Source: Ciona intestinalis (Eukaryota; Chordata; Ascidiacea; Phlebobranchia; Cionidae). Taken from it: a stretch of 64,000 nt of DNA. This document shows positions 52,701-61,564 of this stretch, one piece after another. The stretch covers positions 4,527,938 through 4,591,937 of the forward strand of contig NC_020179.2 in NCBI RefSeq assembly GCF_000224145.3, given 5' to 3'. How positions within the stretch are numbered: the stretch's first letter is position 1; each line of letters begins with the position of its first letter. The notes under the pieces were generated by a model that was given only the letters and a program-made list of their open reading frames with translations, ran no database searches and was not told the origin of the DNA. The translations under genes were made by a program, and so were the position numbers.

Positions 52701-53668
52701 CATATAGAATAGAATGTGCATATACAATGTTGGGGTAATGGGCCAACTCTGGTTTAAATCCCAGGTTCCATGGCGTGCCTCACTGTAGAACCTCACCCAT
52801 ATAGAATAGAATGTGCATATACAATGTTGGGGTAATGGGGCAAACCTGGTCTTAAAGTCCCTCATCCTATGGCGTGCCTCACTGTAGAACCTCACCAATA
52901 TAGAATAGAATGTGCATATACAAGAACCCAATCAATATAGAATAGAAGTAACGTTTCCGCATAATGTAAAAAATATGGTAACTTGTCATCATAGGCGCCA
53001 AACCTGGGGTGGCAGGGTGGGCAGGTTGACCCTGGATTTGATTCAACAACCAGTTACCCAATTTACATTTCATAGAATTGTGTTTAACTATTCTCAAACA
53101 AATTCATTTTACACAGAATGCTTCGTTCTTGTCCGCATGTTGTTTTGGTTTGCATGTTTTCATTATCATTAAGTTTAAGTTGTTTGTTTACTTTTATATA
53201 AAGTGACTGCTTATAGTAACCATAGATAATGTACGTAGGCCATTTAGTTCTATAACCCCATAAAAAAAGAGATAGATTTATACAAGCCATGGGTAGATAA
53301 CTAATGCCAACAGTAATTTTGTTTGTTTTTTTCGCTTTAAAATGATAAATTTAAGTCCGGCTACAGTTATGCAATGCTGTCAAAATATTTCCCGTTTACT
53401 ACCAAATGAGATGATAAAAAAAAGAACGAAAACATGTCCCATCTTACCTTAACCTACTATATGACGCTTAATATTCATTGTGATGTCATTAATTTGCATT
53501 GTTGCGTAATAATAGATGGCGATAGAAGCTGCTGAAGCAATTGAAGTAAAAAATCCGCGCAAAGAAAGTATTTATTCACTCGCAGCCACACCAACAGGAT
53601 CACTGTCCGCCCCACAACCAACAGCAAATATAATCAACCAATCTATATTTAGCAGGTTCAACTTGTAA
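43793..53668 (+). CDS. EXOC3: Exocyst complex component 3 (Sec6), 5' end lost in gap
   Basis: Subunit of the exocyst that tethers secretory vesicles to the plasma membrane. Exons: 43793-43921, 44320-44451, 44719-44828, 45098-45211, 45549-45738, 46180-46255, 46771-46870, 47391-47556, 47920-48007, 48553-48671, 49040-49128, 49575-49650, 50131-50315, 50642-50753, 51119-51202, 51429-51521, 53516-53668. About 670 codons are present; human has 745 and the N-terminal roughly 90 residues are missing in the gap. Signature segments include FLPPGRPKRWREKAMETLKR, DKMWLVRHLEILRKNVLDDL, YYRTSLPVILFQMIQQTIQ, TICVTIEDYYTDYV and RRIVVEYLRG. The first visible exon needs a one-base frame correction near 43851-43856 to keep homology (IFGVPEEVAKARDLIKEGQL continues in another frame). 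An alternative terminal exon lies at 51941. Family is certain; the 3' end choice is good but not proven. Confidence 0.93.
44480..44660 (+). repeat. Composite SINE copy in EXOC3 intron
   Basis: A 98-bp module is followed by the GTTAGCAAGGACAAGTAGAC / CATTAGTGACCACTAGG body, in the same order as the copy at 8725. Confidence 0.7.
46276..46585 (-). repeat. Array of the ~97-bp unit (three to four copies) in EXOC3 intron
   Basis: Copies with GGTAATGGCCAACTCTGG, CCCAGGTCCCATGGCATGCC and ATATAGAATAGAATTTACAT repeat at 96-97 bp. Neighbouring copies are over 95% alike, so the expansion is recent. Confidence 0.92.
48324..48462. mobile_element. ~140-bp MITE flanked by TTAA in EXOC3 intron
   Basis: The left end AGGTGGCTGTACACAGTACC and the right end, read inversely, GATGGCTGTACACAGTATCC form terminal inverted repeats. 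TTAA lies at both edges (48320-48323 and 48463-48466), as for piggyBac- or Kolobok-type targets. Confidence 0.75.
49198..49497 (+). repeat. Three tandem copies of the 98-bp unit in EXOC3 intron
   Basis: TAACTTATTTATCCTCTTATGG recurs at 98-bp spacing three times, and the copies are nearly identical. Confidence 0.93.
49796..49982 (+). mobile_element. Full-length MITE, GGCGGGGGAAGATGGGACAC family
   Basis: The left end GGGGCGGGGGAAGATGGGAC and the right end AAAGGTGTCCCATCTTTCCC are inverted repeats around the shared body. Confidence 0.82.
50021..50136 (+). repeat. 30-bp tandem repeat that carries four copies of an EXOC3 3' splice site
   Basis: CACAG|CCTCAC occurs with AG ending at 50040, 50070, 50100 and 50130, an exact 30-bp period, each preceded by AACCA(A/T)TCA. 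The exon of EXOC3 starts after the last copy. Using any earlier copy would add codons and reach a TAA within the extension, so the choice of acceptor matters. Confidence 0.9.
51941..52052 (+). other. Possible alternative or poison exon of EXOC3
   Basis: After an AG at 51939-51940 a phase-0 frame continues from EXOC3 for 36 codons (LTDELKSERRDSYCEEEIEM, then RLFADVEFAPPTGFFK) and stops at 52049-52051. A strong donor (GTAAGT) follows one base later. Inclusion would end EXOC3 before the more family-like last exon at 53516. Splicing from an internal GT after RLFAD would instead keep frame. The pyrimidine tract is weak. Confidence 0.4.
52072..52925 (-). repeat. Long array of the ~97-bp unit (about nine copies)
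   Basis: TGCATATACAATGTTGGGGT recurs at 52241, 52338, 52436, 52531, 52628, 52724 and 52821 (landmark positions), with spacing 95-98 bp. It lies in the last EXOC3 intron, between the two candidate terminal exons. Confidence 0.95.
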
Positions 53669-53828
53669 TGCAGCTGCAAATTGGGACCATGATTGGACCA
53701 CTAACTATGGTTAAAATTACATTGGTTTAATGTAGTTTTTAAAAGCCCAAGAATCTTATATTATGCTCAGTTGTGATGTGTGTTCCCAAATCAGATCCTA
53801 ATGTTCTTCTCACTAGATTTCTACATAT

Positions 53829-53965
53829 AGTTGGGTGGGGGGAGATGGGACGCCTTTAGCACATAATATCTATCCAAGTATCCTGATCGTGGTATTTCTT
53901 TGTTTTTTCAAATGGGACAAGAAAATAGAACGAAAATATGTCCCGTATTTCCCCATACTACTATA
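53829..53965 (-). mobile_element. Internally deleted MITE copy
   Basis: Both inverted ends (GGTGGGGGGAGATGGGAC and ATTTCCCCATACTACTAT) are present, but part of the body is missing. Confidence 0.7.
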
Positions 53966-54265
53966 TGTATGTTATCTTTGATTGGCACATGTAGTGTTGT
54001 GCAATATATGATTATAAATATATATCAACTGTAAACCATGATGTATCTATATAGTTAGTGTGAGTTTACATTGTCGTCCGTATTGGTTACCCACTAGCAC
54101 CAAAAAGCAAAGTTGGAATTATTTATTGATTGGATCGCCTATTACGGTGATTCACAAAGCTTTTTGACTGTTGTTGTAAAAAGTTAAATCATTTTATTGT
54201 TTGTTTCCCTAAAGTTGGTAAAATGTAGCTTTGGAATTGCGCCACAGCAGAGTCCGTATATACAG

Positions 54266-54450
54266 TAGGGCGGGGGAAGATACGACACCTTTAGCACATG
54301 ATATCCAGATATCCTGATCGTGTTTTAAACAATTAACAACAGTCTAAACAATTAACAATCAATTAACAACAATTAACAGGATGTTTTTTGTTTGCTAAAT
54401 GGGACGAGAAAATAGAGTTAAAAAGTGTTCCATCTTCCCCCATCCTACTG
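54266..54450 (-). mobile_element. MITE copy with internal small duplication
   Basis: Ends GGCGGGGGAAGATACGACAC and TGTTCCATCTTCCCCCATCC are inverted. The body has a locally repeated AATTAACAA stretch. Confidence 0.75.
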
Positions 54451-54937
54451 TATGTTTATATACGATCTCTGGGCCACAGATGCTAATAAATGTTATTTTG
54501 GGGCAAAATCAATCAATCCGAATTTCCTATGCCGGTATAACGTCCATGGTAAGTCCCGGTTCGGAACTACCGGTGCTTGGCCAAGAAAGAGGCCTCATTA
54601 ACTTCCCAACGATTTAAACTACATATGGTAAGAATGAATGGACTTCTAATCCTCGCAGGGCGGCGCGACGACAGTGGTTATAACACGGTTGTTGTGTTTC
54701 ATAGCGTACACCTCATGCCCGCTTACAGTTTACCACATATATGTAACTTTGTGAGTGATTATTTTTCCGTATTTGTGGCCCACGGGGTCAGTCCGTTGGA
54801 TCAAATAGGGTGTCTGCCCAAAGTATCATTGTCGAGCACGATATCAATCAGTTACCATATAAGCGCTTAGGCTTACAACGGCGCCCTACAATCTATATGT
54901 TGCAATGTATTATTCCTATTTTTTTGTGTCGCATTTT

Positions 54938-55534
54938 TCATTTTTTCCTTGTTTTTCTGTAACTTTTCGCGTTATCAGCTAACTTGGCGTTCTTTCTAAT
55001 ATTCGCCAGGCATTCTTCGATCAATATTTCTTTCAACCATTCTCCCGCTTCTGTTCCATCAACTTGCATTTGTACTGGTAAGTCCTTTAAAGCTGTTGAG
55101 TTTTTCGCTATAGCTGCTTCGTATACATTTTTAATCACCTCCAAACGATCTGTAGTCGTTACAACCCATTCCGATGGTAATGGTAAACTTAAATATCGAA
55201 CTAACTCGGGTGAAAGTCGAATTCCGACCACATTTCTTACTTTTTCTTCGTTAAATTCATGAGTTTCTGGTAAACACGACTTGAATAACGACTGCGGTTT
55301 TCTGCTTGCGTCTATTCTTCTAATGACTTCATTAAAACGAACGTTACCGCTTCGTTTCGTCCTGCCTATTTTACATAACCTGAACTTGCCTGTTGCTTTC
55401 TGTAAAACAATTCCGTAAATAAACCTTTGTGTACTGTTGCTATGACACCAATGCCGACATAAACATGGCCGTCCAATCAGAGGCCAGGCAAAAAACTTGA
55501 ACTTTAAAACACAGCAATTCTTAAAAGCATGCAT
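54938..55534 (-). CDS. Uncharacterised 198-residue basic protein with a GIY-YIG/T5orf172-like motif
   Basis: A single-exon frame on the minus strand with coding character throughout. The N-terminus (about residues 1-35) is Cys- and aromatic-rich and could be a targeting sequence or may start at a later codon. Residues 37-75 read RFIYGIVLQKATGKFRLCKI, then GRTKRSGNVRF. The Y...KIGRT...R pattern recalls the T5orf172/MUG113 branch of the GIY-YIG nuclease superfamily, but this is a short motif match only. The C-terminal half is helical and acidic-to-basic (GEWLKEILIEECLANIRKNA) and ends in a lysine/arginine tail (SYRKTRKK). I cannot name the protein. It could also be a small mitochondrial or nucleolar protein. 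Confidence 0.65.
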   Translation of the reverse strand: MHAFKNCCVLKFKFFAWPLIGRPCLCRHWCHSNSTQRFIYGIVLQKATGKFRLCKIGRTKRSGNVRFNEVIRRIDASRKPQSLFKSCLPETHEFNEEKVRNVVGIRLSPELVRYLSLPLPSEWVVTTTDRLEVIKNVYEAAIAKNSTALKDLPVQMQVDGTEAGEWLKEILIEECLANIRKNAKLADNAKSYRKTRKK

Positions 55535-55686
55535 CTTTTAAAATTGTAATAATTTATTAATACTTTTGCTAACTAGTTGCGATACAGTCGTCACAATGCA
55601 TATTAATCGATCAAAAAACACGGTTTAAATTATTGCACAAAACTCTTTTAGGTTTACTTTAAAGGTTTACATTGGTTAGTTGCTAC

Positions 55687-55876
55687 AGTGGGATGGGGAA
55701 GACGGGACAGCTTTAGCACATAACATCCAAATATCCTGATCGTGTTTTGAAAAATTAACAGCGGTCTATTGAAGTTGTAGTGACAGTTTTATAATTCTTT
55801 GAATGTACTTTGTTTACCACCAAAAGGGGCAAGAAAATAGAATAAAAAGGTGTCTCATCTTTCCCCACCCCACTAT
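55687..55876 (-). mobile_element. MITE copy, reverse orientation
   Basis: Ends GTGGGATGGGGAAGACGGGA and GTCTCATCTTTCCCCACCCC are inverted repeats. Confidence 0.8.
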
Positions 55877-56199
55877 ATAACAAAATTTCATTGTACAATA
55901 TGTAAATAAAACATCGCTTGGAATTTAAATTAAAGGTATTTGTTATAATGATTAAAGCAAACAAATAAATCAAAAAATCCTCCGTCTTTAGGCAATGTAT
56001 TCTTTGCGAGCAATGATGCACGTTTGCATACATTCTCTGCGATATAATGCCAATAAGTGTGCAATTTTGTTCGTACTTTTTCTAACACATAGTACTGCGG
56101 GGTCAGAGACAACTTCCGCACATTATATCCCATATTTTGTTTACTAACTAATGAGGCGATAAAGGAGAAAGCATGGACCATCTTACCCCAACCCACTAT

Positions 56200-56396
56200 A
56201 GTAGGGTGGGGGGAGATAGGACACCTTTAGCACATAAAAAAAAAATATATATTGTGTTTTAAACAATTAACAATGGTCTACTCTATGGGAGTCGCGAGGA
56301 TAAGGTTTTATAATTCATTGAATGTCCTTTTTTTTTACTACCAAATGGACGAGAAACTAAAAGGAAAAGGTGTCCCATTTCCCCTCACCCTACAAA
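56200..56396 (-). mobile_element. MITE copy abutting another copy
   Basis: Starts GTAGGGTGGGGGGAGATAGG and ends GGTGTCCCATTTCCCCTCAC. Its left edge joins the right edge of a neighbouring partial copy. Confidence 0.8.
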
Positions 56397-56447
56397 AATA
56401 GACCTGGTATTCTGATTCTATAATCTAAATTCTTTGCCTCGCTACTT

Positions 56448-59400
56448 TTACCCCACCACACACGGCCCCTTTATTTCTGTGTTAACGAAAGCGGTCTCCC
56501 ATAAAACAGCGGAGCCCCCCGTAATTATACCACGCTTGTTATTTAACTGTGTATACCCCGGGCGTTTTAGCAATATGCTCCTAACGTTGTCCGTCGTATT
56601 ATATAGTCGCCAGCCGTGGTCGTTTAGTTCGTTCATTTGCGTGTAAATTCGGTGACATCGGTTTAGTTTTGCTTCGTTTTTTAAAGGTCCCATCAAATGA
56701 ATTTCTTGCGCAAATTGCCGAACGCATTGATGGAGTCCACTGTCAAGCAATTCTTGCATTAACTGTTAAAAAGTGTTGAGTTTATAAAGTAGCTTCCAAA
56801 TGTCTGCCTTTAACGGTGTTATGATAACATGTCGTTATTACAGGTGTTCTGTTTCTTACACCATATGCCATCAGCTGACAAGTTACCATACCACGTATGT
56901 ACCTTTGTGAGTGATTGCTTTATATATGGCTGACAATTTGGTCAACCCATAAGTGACCACTGGGTTGGAGCAATATTAAGCGACTTGCCCAAGAACAGCC
57001 AAACCATATTAAATATATTGACATCCAATATATTTTCAGTCAATAACCTTCACACAAAGCAAGCCATTCTCACCGTATCTTCAAATCCTCCTTGTGGAGC
57101 GTCTGTATCAACTTTCAAATAATCAAGATACCTCCCGTTATGTCCAAGCTCTTTCAGGAGCGTTTCTATGGTAATCAATACGTCACCAGTGTTTCCAGGT
57201 ATAAAACTACAAACAGTGTTGCCAGATACTTACTCAAAGTTCTCATTTTCCAACCTTTGCTGTCAGCTTCAAGATCTTGGTCTGAAATCCCGATTTTGTG
57301 GAAGGTGACGCCACTCTCGCGAACCATGCCGTCTTGATATGTCATTGCTGGTTTTAAAACAGGTTAATTGGAACCTAACTGTTAATTGTGTATCGGCTCA
57401 GCTTTTTAACAAAGAACTTATATATGGGTGAAATCCTACAGAAAGGAAATCCATGGGGCCTGGAACTTGAACCAGAGTTGCCCAATTACCCCAAAGGCCA
57501 AGGGTTTAGGCAATAGTCCATATCTAGTCTTAATCCCATGGAGCACTAGTGACGTGCCCACAAAAGGAACTAACTCATATAGAATGTGCATATACAAGGT
57601 TTGGGTAATGAACCAACTTTGGCTTAAGTCTCAGGTTCAATGATGCCTCACTGCAGGACATCATCCTCACCCATATTGAATGGAATATGCATATACAATG
57701 TTGGGGTAATGAACCAACTCTGGTCTATAAACCCATATATAGCAGCAGAATAGGAACATAGTAAGATAGTAATGTATATAACACAGATTGACTCACATGG
57801 ATCAAATGAATGAACTTCACAGCCAAGTTTGGCCATCTCATCATCGAATGAGAAATCATATCCCACACCAAAGGAATACATGAGGCATTTGTAATCGGGA
57901 TTGTTGGCTTTCTCCCAGAACTGAGGTTCAATGCAAAGATCGTAAGCTCCGTCCATAAAAATTTCTGGTTTCCCACCCAGGTATTTACTCTTTGTGCATT
58001 TGTACTGGAATAAAATATTTAAATATAAACAATGTGATCTCATGTAATAGAGCAGTATATAAACAAAACAGACTATACTGAAATATACATGCGTTTGTTT
58101 TTTCCTGTTCTGACTATTAATGTTATACGTTTTAGCGAACAAAAAAACGATCACCTACAATGTTATATACGTGGTAACTTGTAAGCGGGCACGAGGTGTA
58201 TATGAAACAGAACAGATCACGTGTTGTAACGACTGTCGTTGCCCCGTCACGCGAGGATAAACGAACAACATTCAAGTAAACCGAATGATAAAAACGAAAG
58301 TTATTTCCGTTTCCTTGGCTTATCTTGAACTAATATTTTACCAATTACCGTAAAACATGCGCGGTTTGAGACAAATTTAACGAGCAACGATTGGTTTGTT
58401 GTTCTAACCCACACAAAGTTACACATGTGGTAACTCGGCACAAGGTGTGTGAAACCAAAATACTCGTGTTATAACGACTGTCGTTGCCCTTCCATATGCG
58501 AGGATAAATAAGTTTCATTCATTCAACCCAATCAACTTCACCAACAACATCCTTACTATGTTCTAAGGATAAACCTGTCTCGTGTTCTGTGGCTTGTTCA
58601 CACACAAGCTTAAATACGCACGCGGTAACCTGGTTTAACGGTTTTGGCAAGATGGCCAATTGTGGCTTAATTTTCATGCCTTTATGATGTGTATATATAA
58701 TGTTGGCGTAATGGGCAAAGTCTATATAGCCTAATGTTTGTTCAATCACAAATAATGTAAACATAAACTGCGTAATACACGTTCATATTCACCAACCTGC
58801 ATCTTGTAAGCGTAGTTCCATATTTCCACCATCGAAAGGAGACAACTTTATATTTCCTGAAAGTATAAACAGTGAGCATGAGGTGTATGAATACACCATG
58901 TGTGCCTGGTGTATAAGAAGACACCCATGTTATAACTCGACAGTGAGCATGAGGTGTGTGAATACACCATGTGTGTCTGGTGTATAAGAAGACACCCATG
59001 TTATAACTTGACAGTAAGCATGAGGTGTGTGAATACACCATGTGTGTCTGGTGTATAAGAAGACACCCATGTTATAACTAGACAGTGAGCATAAGGCCAT
59101 AGTACCATGCAATCAAAATATGGTAATTATTCCAACCAAACAATTATACCCACCACCATATATATACCTTGGTTATTCTGTAAAGGTACATTGGGAATAT
59201 TTTGAATATCTTGGTCAAGTTTCTTCGCAATGTGCGACAGATCTGAATCAAGTTAGGTTAATATTAATTTGTACGTAAACATATTTTTAAGTGTCGGTAG
59301 CGAAAGCTTTATTATTGGTGTTAAATATGAAACATATGAAGTCAATTTCGTTACATATTCGTTCATGTTATTCTCATTAGATTAGAAACCACCGCAATAA

Positions 59401-59724
59401 TGCGCGACCCATTTTAAGCCACAATCTATCGACGAAAAACACTTAAAGTGATACACCATCCTATAGTTAAATAACAATAAAGTTTCTTAACGATTTTATT
59501 TGAATAAGAGGTTGGCCGTAGCTGATTTTTGTCGGTTACGTTTTTGTGGAACCAGATCCTTATTAAGTTTCCTAACCGTAACGTTTCTAAATTTCTACAA
59601 AACAACTTTCACCTTTGAGTACATCAGCTTCTTCGTTGACTTCATAGAAATATTGCTTCATTACAATAAATAACAAGACTATCACCACCAGTAATAACGG
59701 AGCTAACACATTACGTGAAGCCAT
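56448..59724 (-). CDS. METTL24: METTL24-like type II membrane protein (Methyltransf_22 family)
   Basis: Exons on the minus strand that join in phase: 59724-59613, 59242-59168, 58856-58797, then (after one unplaced exon) 58004-57797, 57347-57234, 57165-57074, 56762-56448. The N-terminus is a signal anchor (VLAPLLLVVIVLLFIVM). The family core is clear: CLMYSFGVGYDFSFDDEMAK, then LGCEVHSFDPS, VTFHKIGISD, YLDYLKVDTDAP, and QFAQEIHLMGP in the last exon. METTL24-type proteins are annotated as methyltransferases, but their substrate is not established. The exon between 58797 and 58004 is needed to restore phase; a candidate frame lies around 58530-58600 (EHETGLSLEHSKDVVGEVDW) but its ends are uncertain. 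A 70-bp minisatellite lies in intron 2. Confidence 0.82.
57425..57735 (+). repeat. Degenerate copies of the ~97-bp unit in METTL24-like intron
   Basis: TATGGGTGAAATCCTACAGA, AACCAGAGTTGCCCAATTAC and, in the other orientation, TGCATATACAATGTTGGGGT mark two to three old copies. Confidence 0.6.
58140..58530 (-). repeat. Two separate 98-bp SINE modules
   Basis: Reverse-orientation modules at 58140-58270 and 58410-58530 each have GTGGTAACT, GAGGTGT and CGACTGTCGTTGCCC. They flank the region where the missing METTL24-like exon should lie. Confidence 0.8.
58871..59095 (-). repeat. ~70-bp minisatellite (three copies) in METTL24-like intron
   Basis: CAGTGAGCATGAGGTGTGTG, AATACACCATGTGTGTCTGG and TATAAGAAGACACCCATG repeat three times. 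The unit includes part of the SINE module (CACCCATGTTATAAC), so it seems to have grown from a SINE copy. Confidence 0.9.
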
Positions 59725-61564
59725 GCTAGTATAACTAACCTATAAACTATAAATAACAAAGTTTATATATAATTAACACGTGACCAAGAAACTGCATCCG
59801 AAGACATAAATAAATATAATATGTTATGCGTTATGGTATCTATACCTGATGTGGAATATTCTTTTATAGGAATCCTCATCTTATGTTAACAATTAATACG
59901 ATGTATATCTATGCGGAACTTTTCTGTATAAGGCTCTACATGAACTGGCGTTAACATTGTATGGCCAATTACATATATATGGACTTAATTATTAATGGTT
60001 GTCATACTAGCATGACTTATACTAAAGAACTAACCGTAAGCGGTCTCACTATGTGCAGGTTACCGCATTAATATGAATGTACCATACAGGTTAATATTTA
60101 ATGGACCCGGCTACAACACGTACACAACACGTGTCAATAAATCTTTACATTATCTCTGTCTGATGCCTGGTGGCAAATCATTGGGAAACGCAAGAAACAT
60201 CTACGCCTGCTTGAATAATGCAACCAACCCGCTTTGTAATAACGAGGCTGTCACGTATAGTAGGGTGGGGGGAGATGGGAAGTCTTTTCATTATATTTTT
60301 ACGTGTCATTTGTAGTAAACAAAAAACATTGAAAAATTTATAAAACCGTATCCTCGCGACTCGTGTTGGCCGTTGTTGATTGTTTAAAACACGATCAGGA
60401 TATTATGTTCTAAGTGTGTCCCGTCTTACCCCATAGTATTATGAATGGGTTGTCCAGATTGTCAGCCATACAGAAAAACAATCACCTACAAAGTTACACA
60501 CGTGGTAACTCCTAAGCTGACACGAGGTGTATGAACAGAACATCCATGTATTTTATTTGCCCCGCCACGCGTAGATAAATATAACTTGGTCCATGGCCTC
60601 TCAAACGTTATAAAGCGAAAGATGAAATTTATGAAAGTTCTTTTCTCTCTTTTTAGACTTACATAATCAATCATACGGTTGGAACCACACATTCTGTATA
60701 ACGACCGCCGTTACCCTGCCACGCCAAATTCCTGACTTTGTATAATTACGGAAAACGCCTGATGCATATTTCCGGTGTTTCGTATTTCAATGAGTGATTG
60801 GCATTGTGGCGCTGATTATTTTGCATACACCTTACTATACTTACGTATATAACTTTTGTTTCATTGAGGCAGACAATTAGAATAACCAATTGGTAGCAAT
60901 TGTGTGAGAGCGTTTTGCGTCGCTGCCAAACCAGTAACCTTATATTACGGCACCGCTAACCACTGTCATGGCGCGTTTAAACGTTGATTCAAACATGAGT
61001 AAATGGGAAAAGCTATAAAGTAGCTTATGTGCTAAACATACCCTGATGTGGAGAAAGAATCGGTTCTTTACTTTATACGAGTGACGTGTGTGGTGACGTA
61101 GCGTACCTCACTGGGTGTGTTTGTAGATAGTTAAAAGAAGAAGTTTTCCTCACCCACGCTTGACTGAATTCCTTCCCTTTCCCCATTGTATCTGTGCGAC
61201 GTCGTAGAGAAATCGCCACGTTGTATTGGTAGTTAAGTTGGAAAACTTGCTTCAATATATAGGTGTTTGGAGGTAGTGTGTACGCGTTTAAAATAGGCAC
61301 ATTTATAAAGCTGGCTTGGTATATTTGTAAGGCGTAAGAACTGGAGATAGTTTAGGTTATTTAATATATTCAAGTGTTAGTACCCGTGTTTCAAGCTTAA
61401 TATAAGTGTACACGGGCGCATGTAAAAAGCCAGCTATTTGCATTGGTAAGGCGTAAGGACTTGAAGTAGGGTATTTACTATATTCAAGTGTTAGTTATAC
61501 TTTCCAGGGTTTAATTGGGCTGTAAATCTACAAAGATTATAAACAGATCTGATACTGAACAAAC
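59725..61564. other. Divergent spacer between two related genes
   Basis: About 1.8 kb with a MITE at 60259-60440 and a SINE module at 60480-60600. A local duplication (GGCGTAAG, ATATTCAAGTGTTAGT) lies at 61318-61375 and 61441-61490. A minus-strand frame at 61073-61300 has no recognised protein features. Promoters of both flanking genes should lie here. Confidence 0.55.
60259..60440 (+). mobile_element. MITE copy
   Basis: Starts AGTAGGGTGGGGGGAGATGG and ends GTCCCGTCTTACCCCATAGT, with the shared AACACGATCAGGATAT body. Confidence 0.8.

Larger units (their letters stand above)
53669..54937. other. Intergenic between EXOC3 and the 198-residue gene
   Basis: Contains MITE copies at 53829-53965 (internally deleted) and 54266-54450, and a SINE module at 54640-54760. 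No gene is supported. Confidence 0.6.
55535..56447. other. MITE cluster between two minus-strand genes
   Basis: Holds three MITE copies back to back: 55687-55876, a partial copy at about 56089-56199, and 56200-56396. Two of them meet end to end at ACCCACTATAGTAGGGTGGG. No gene is seen. Confidence 0.75.

Noticed and set aside
52213..52931. Minus-strand frames with repeating HGTWDLNQSW-like peptides
   Set aside because: These are produced by the ~97-bp tandem array, as are similar frames at 40251 and 46278.
60073..60315. 80-residue plus-strand frame upstream of the MITE at 60259
   Set aside because: The C-terminal third is MITE sequence and the rest shows no family features.
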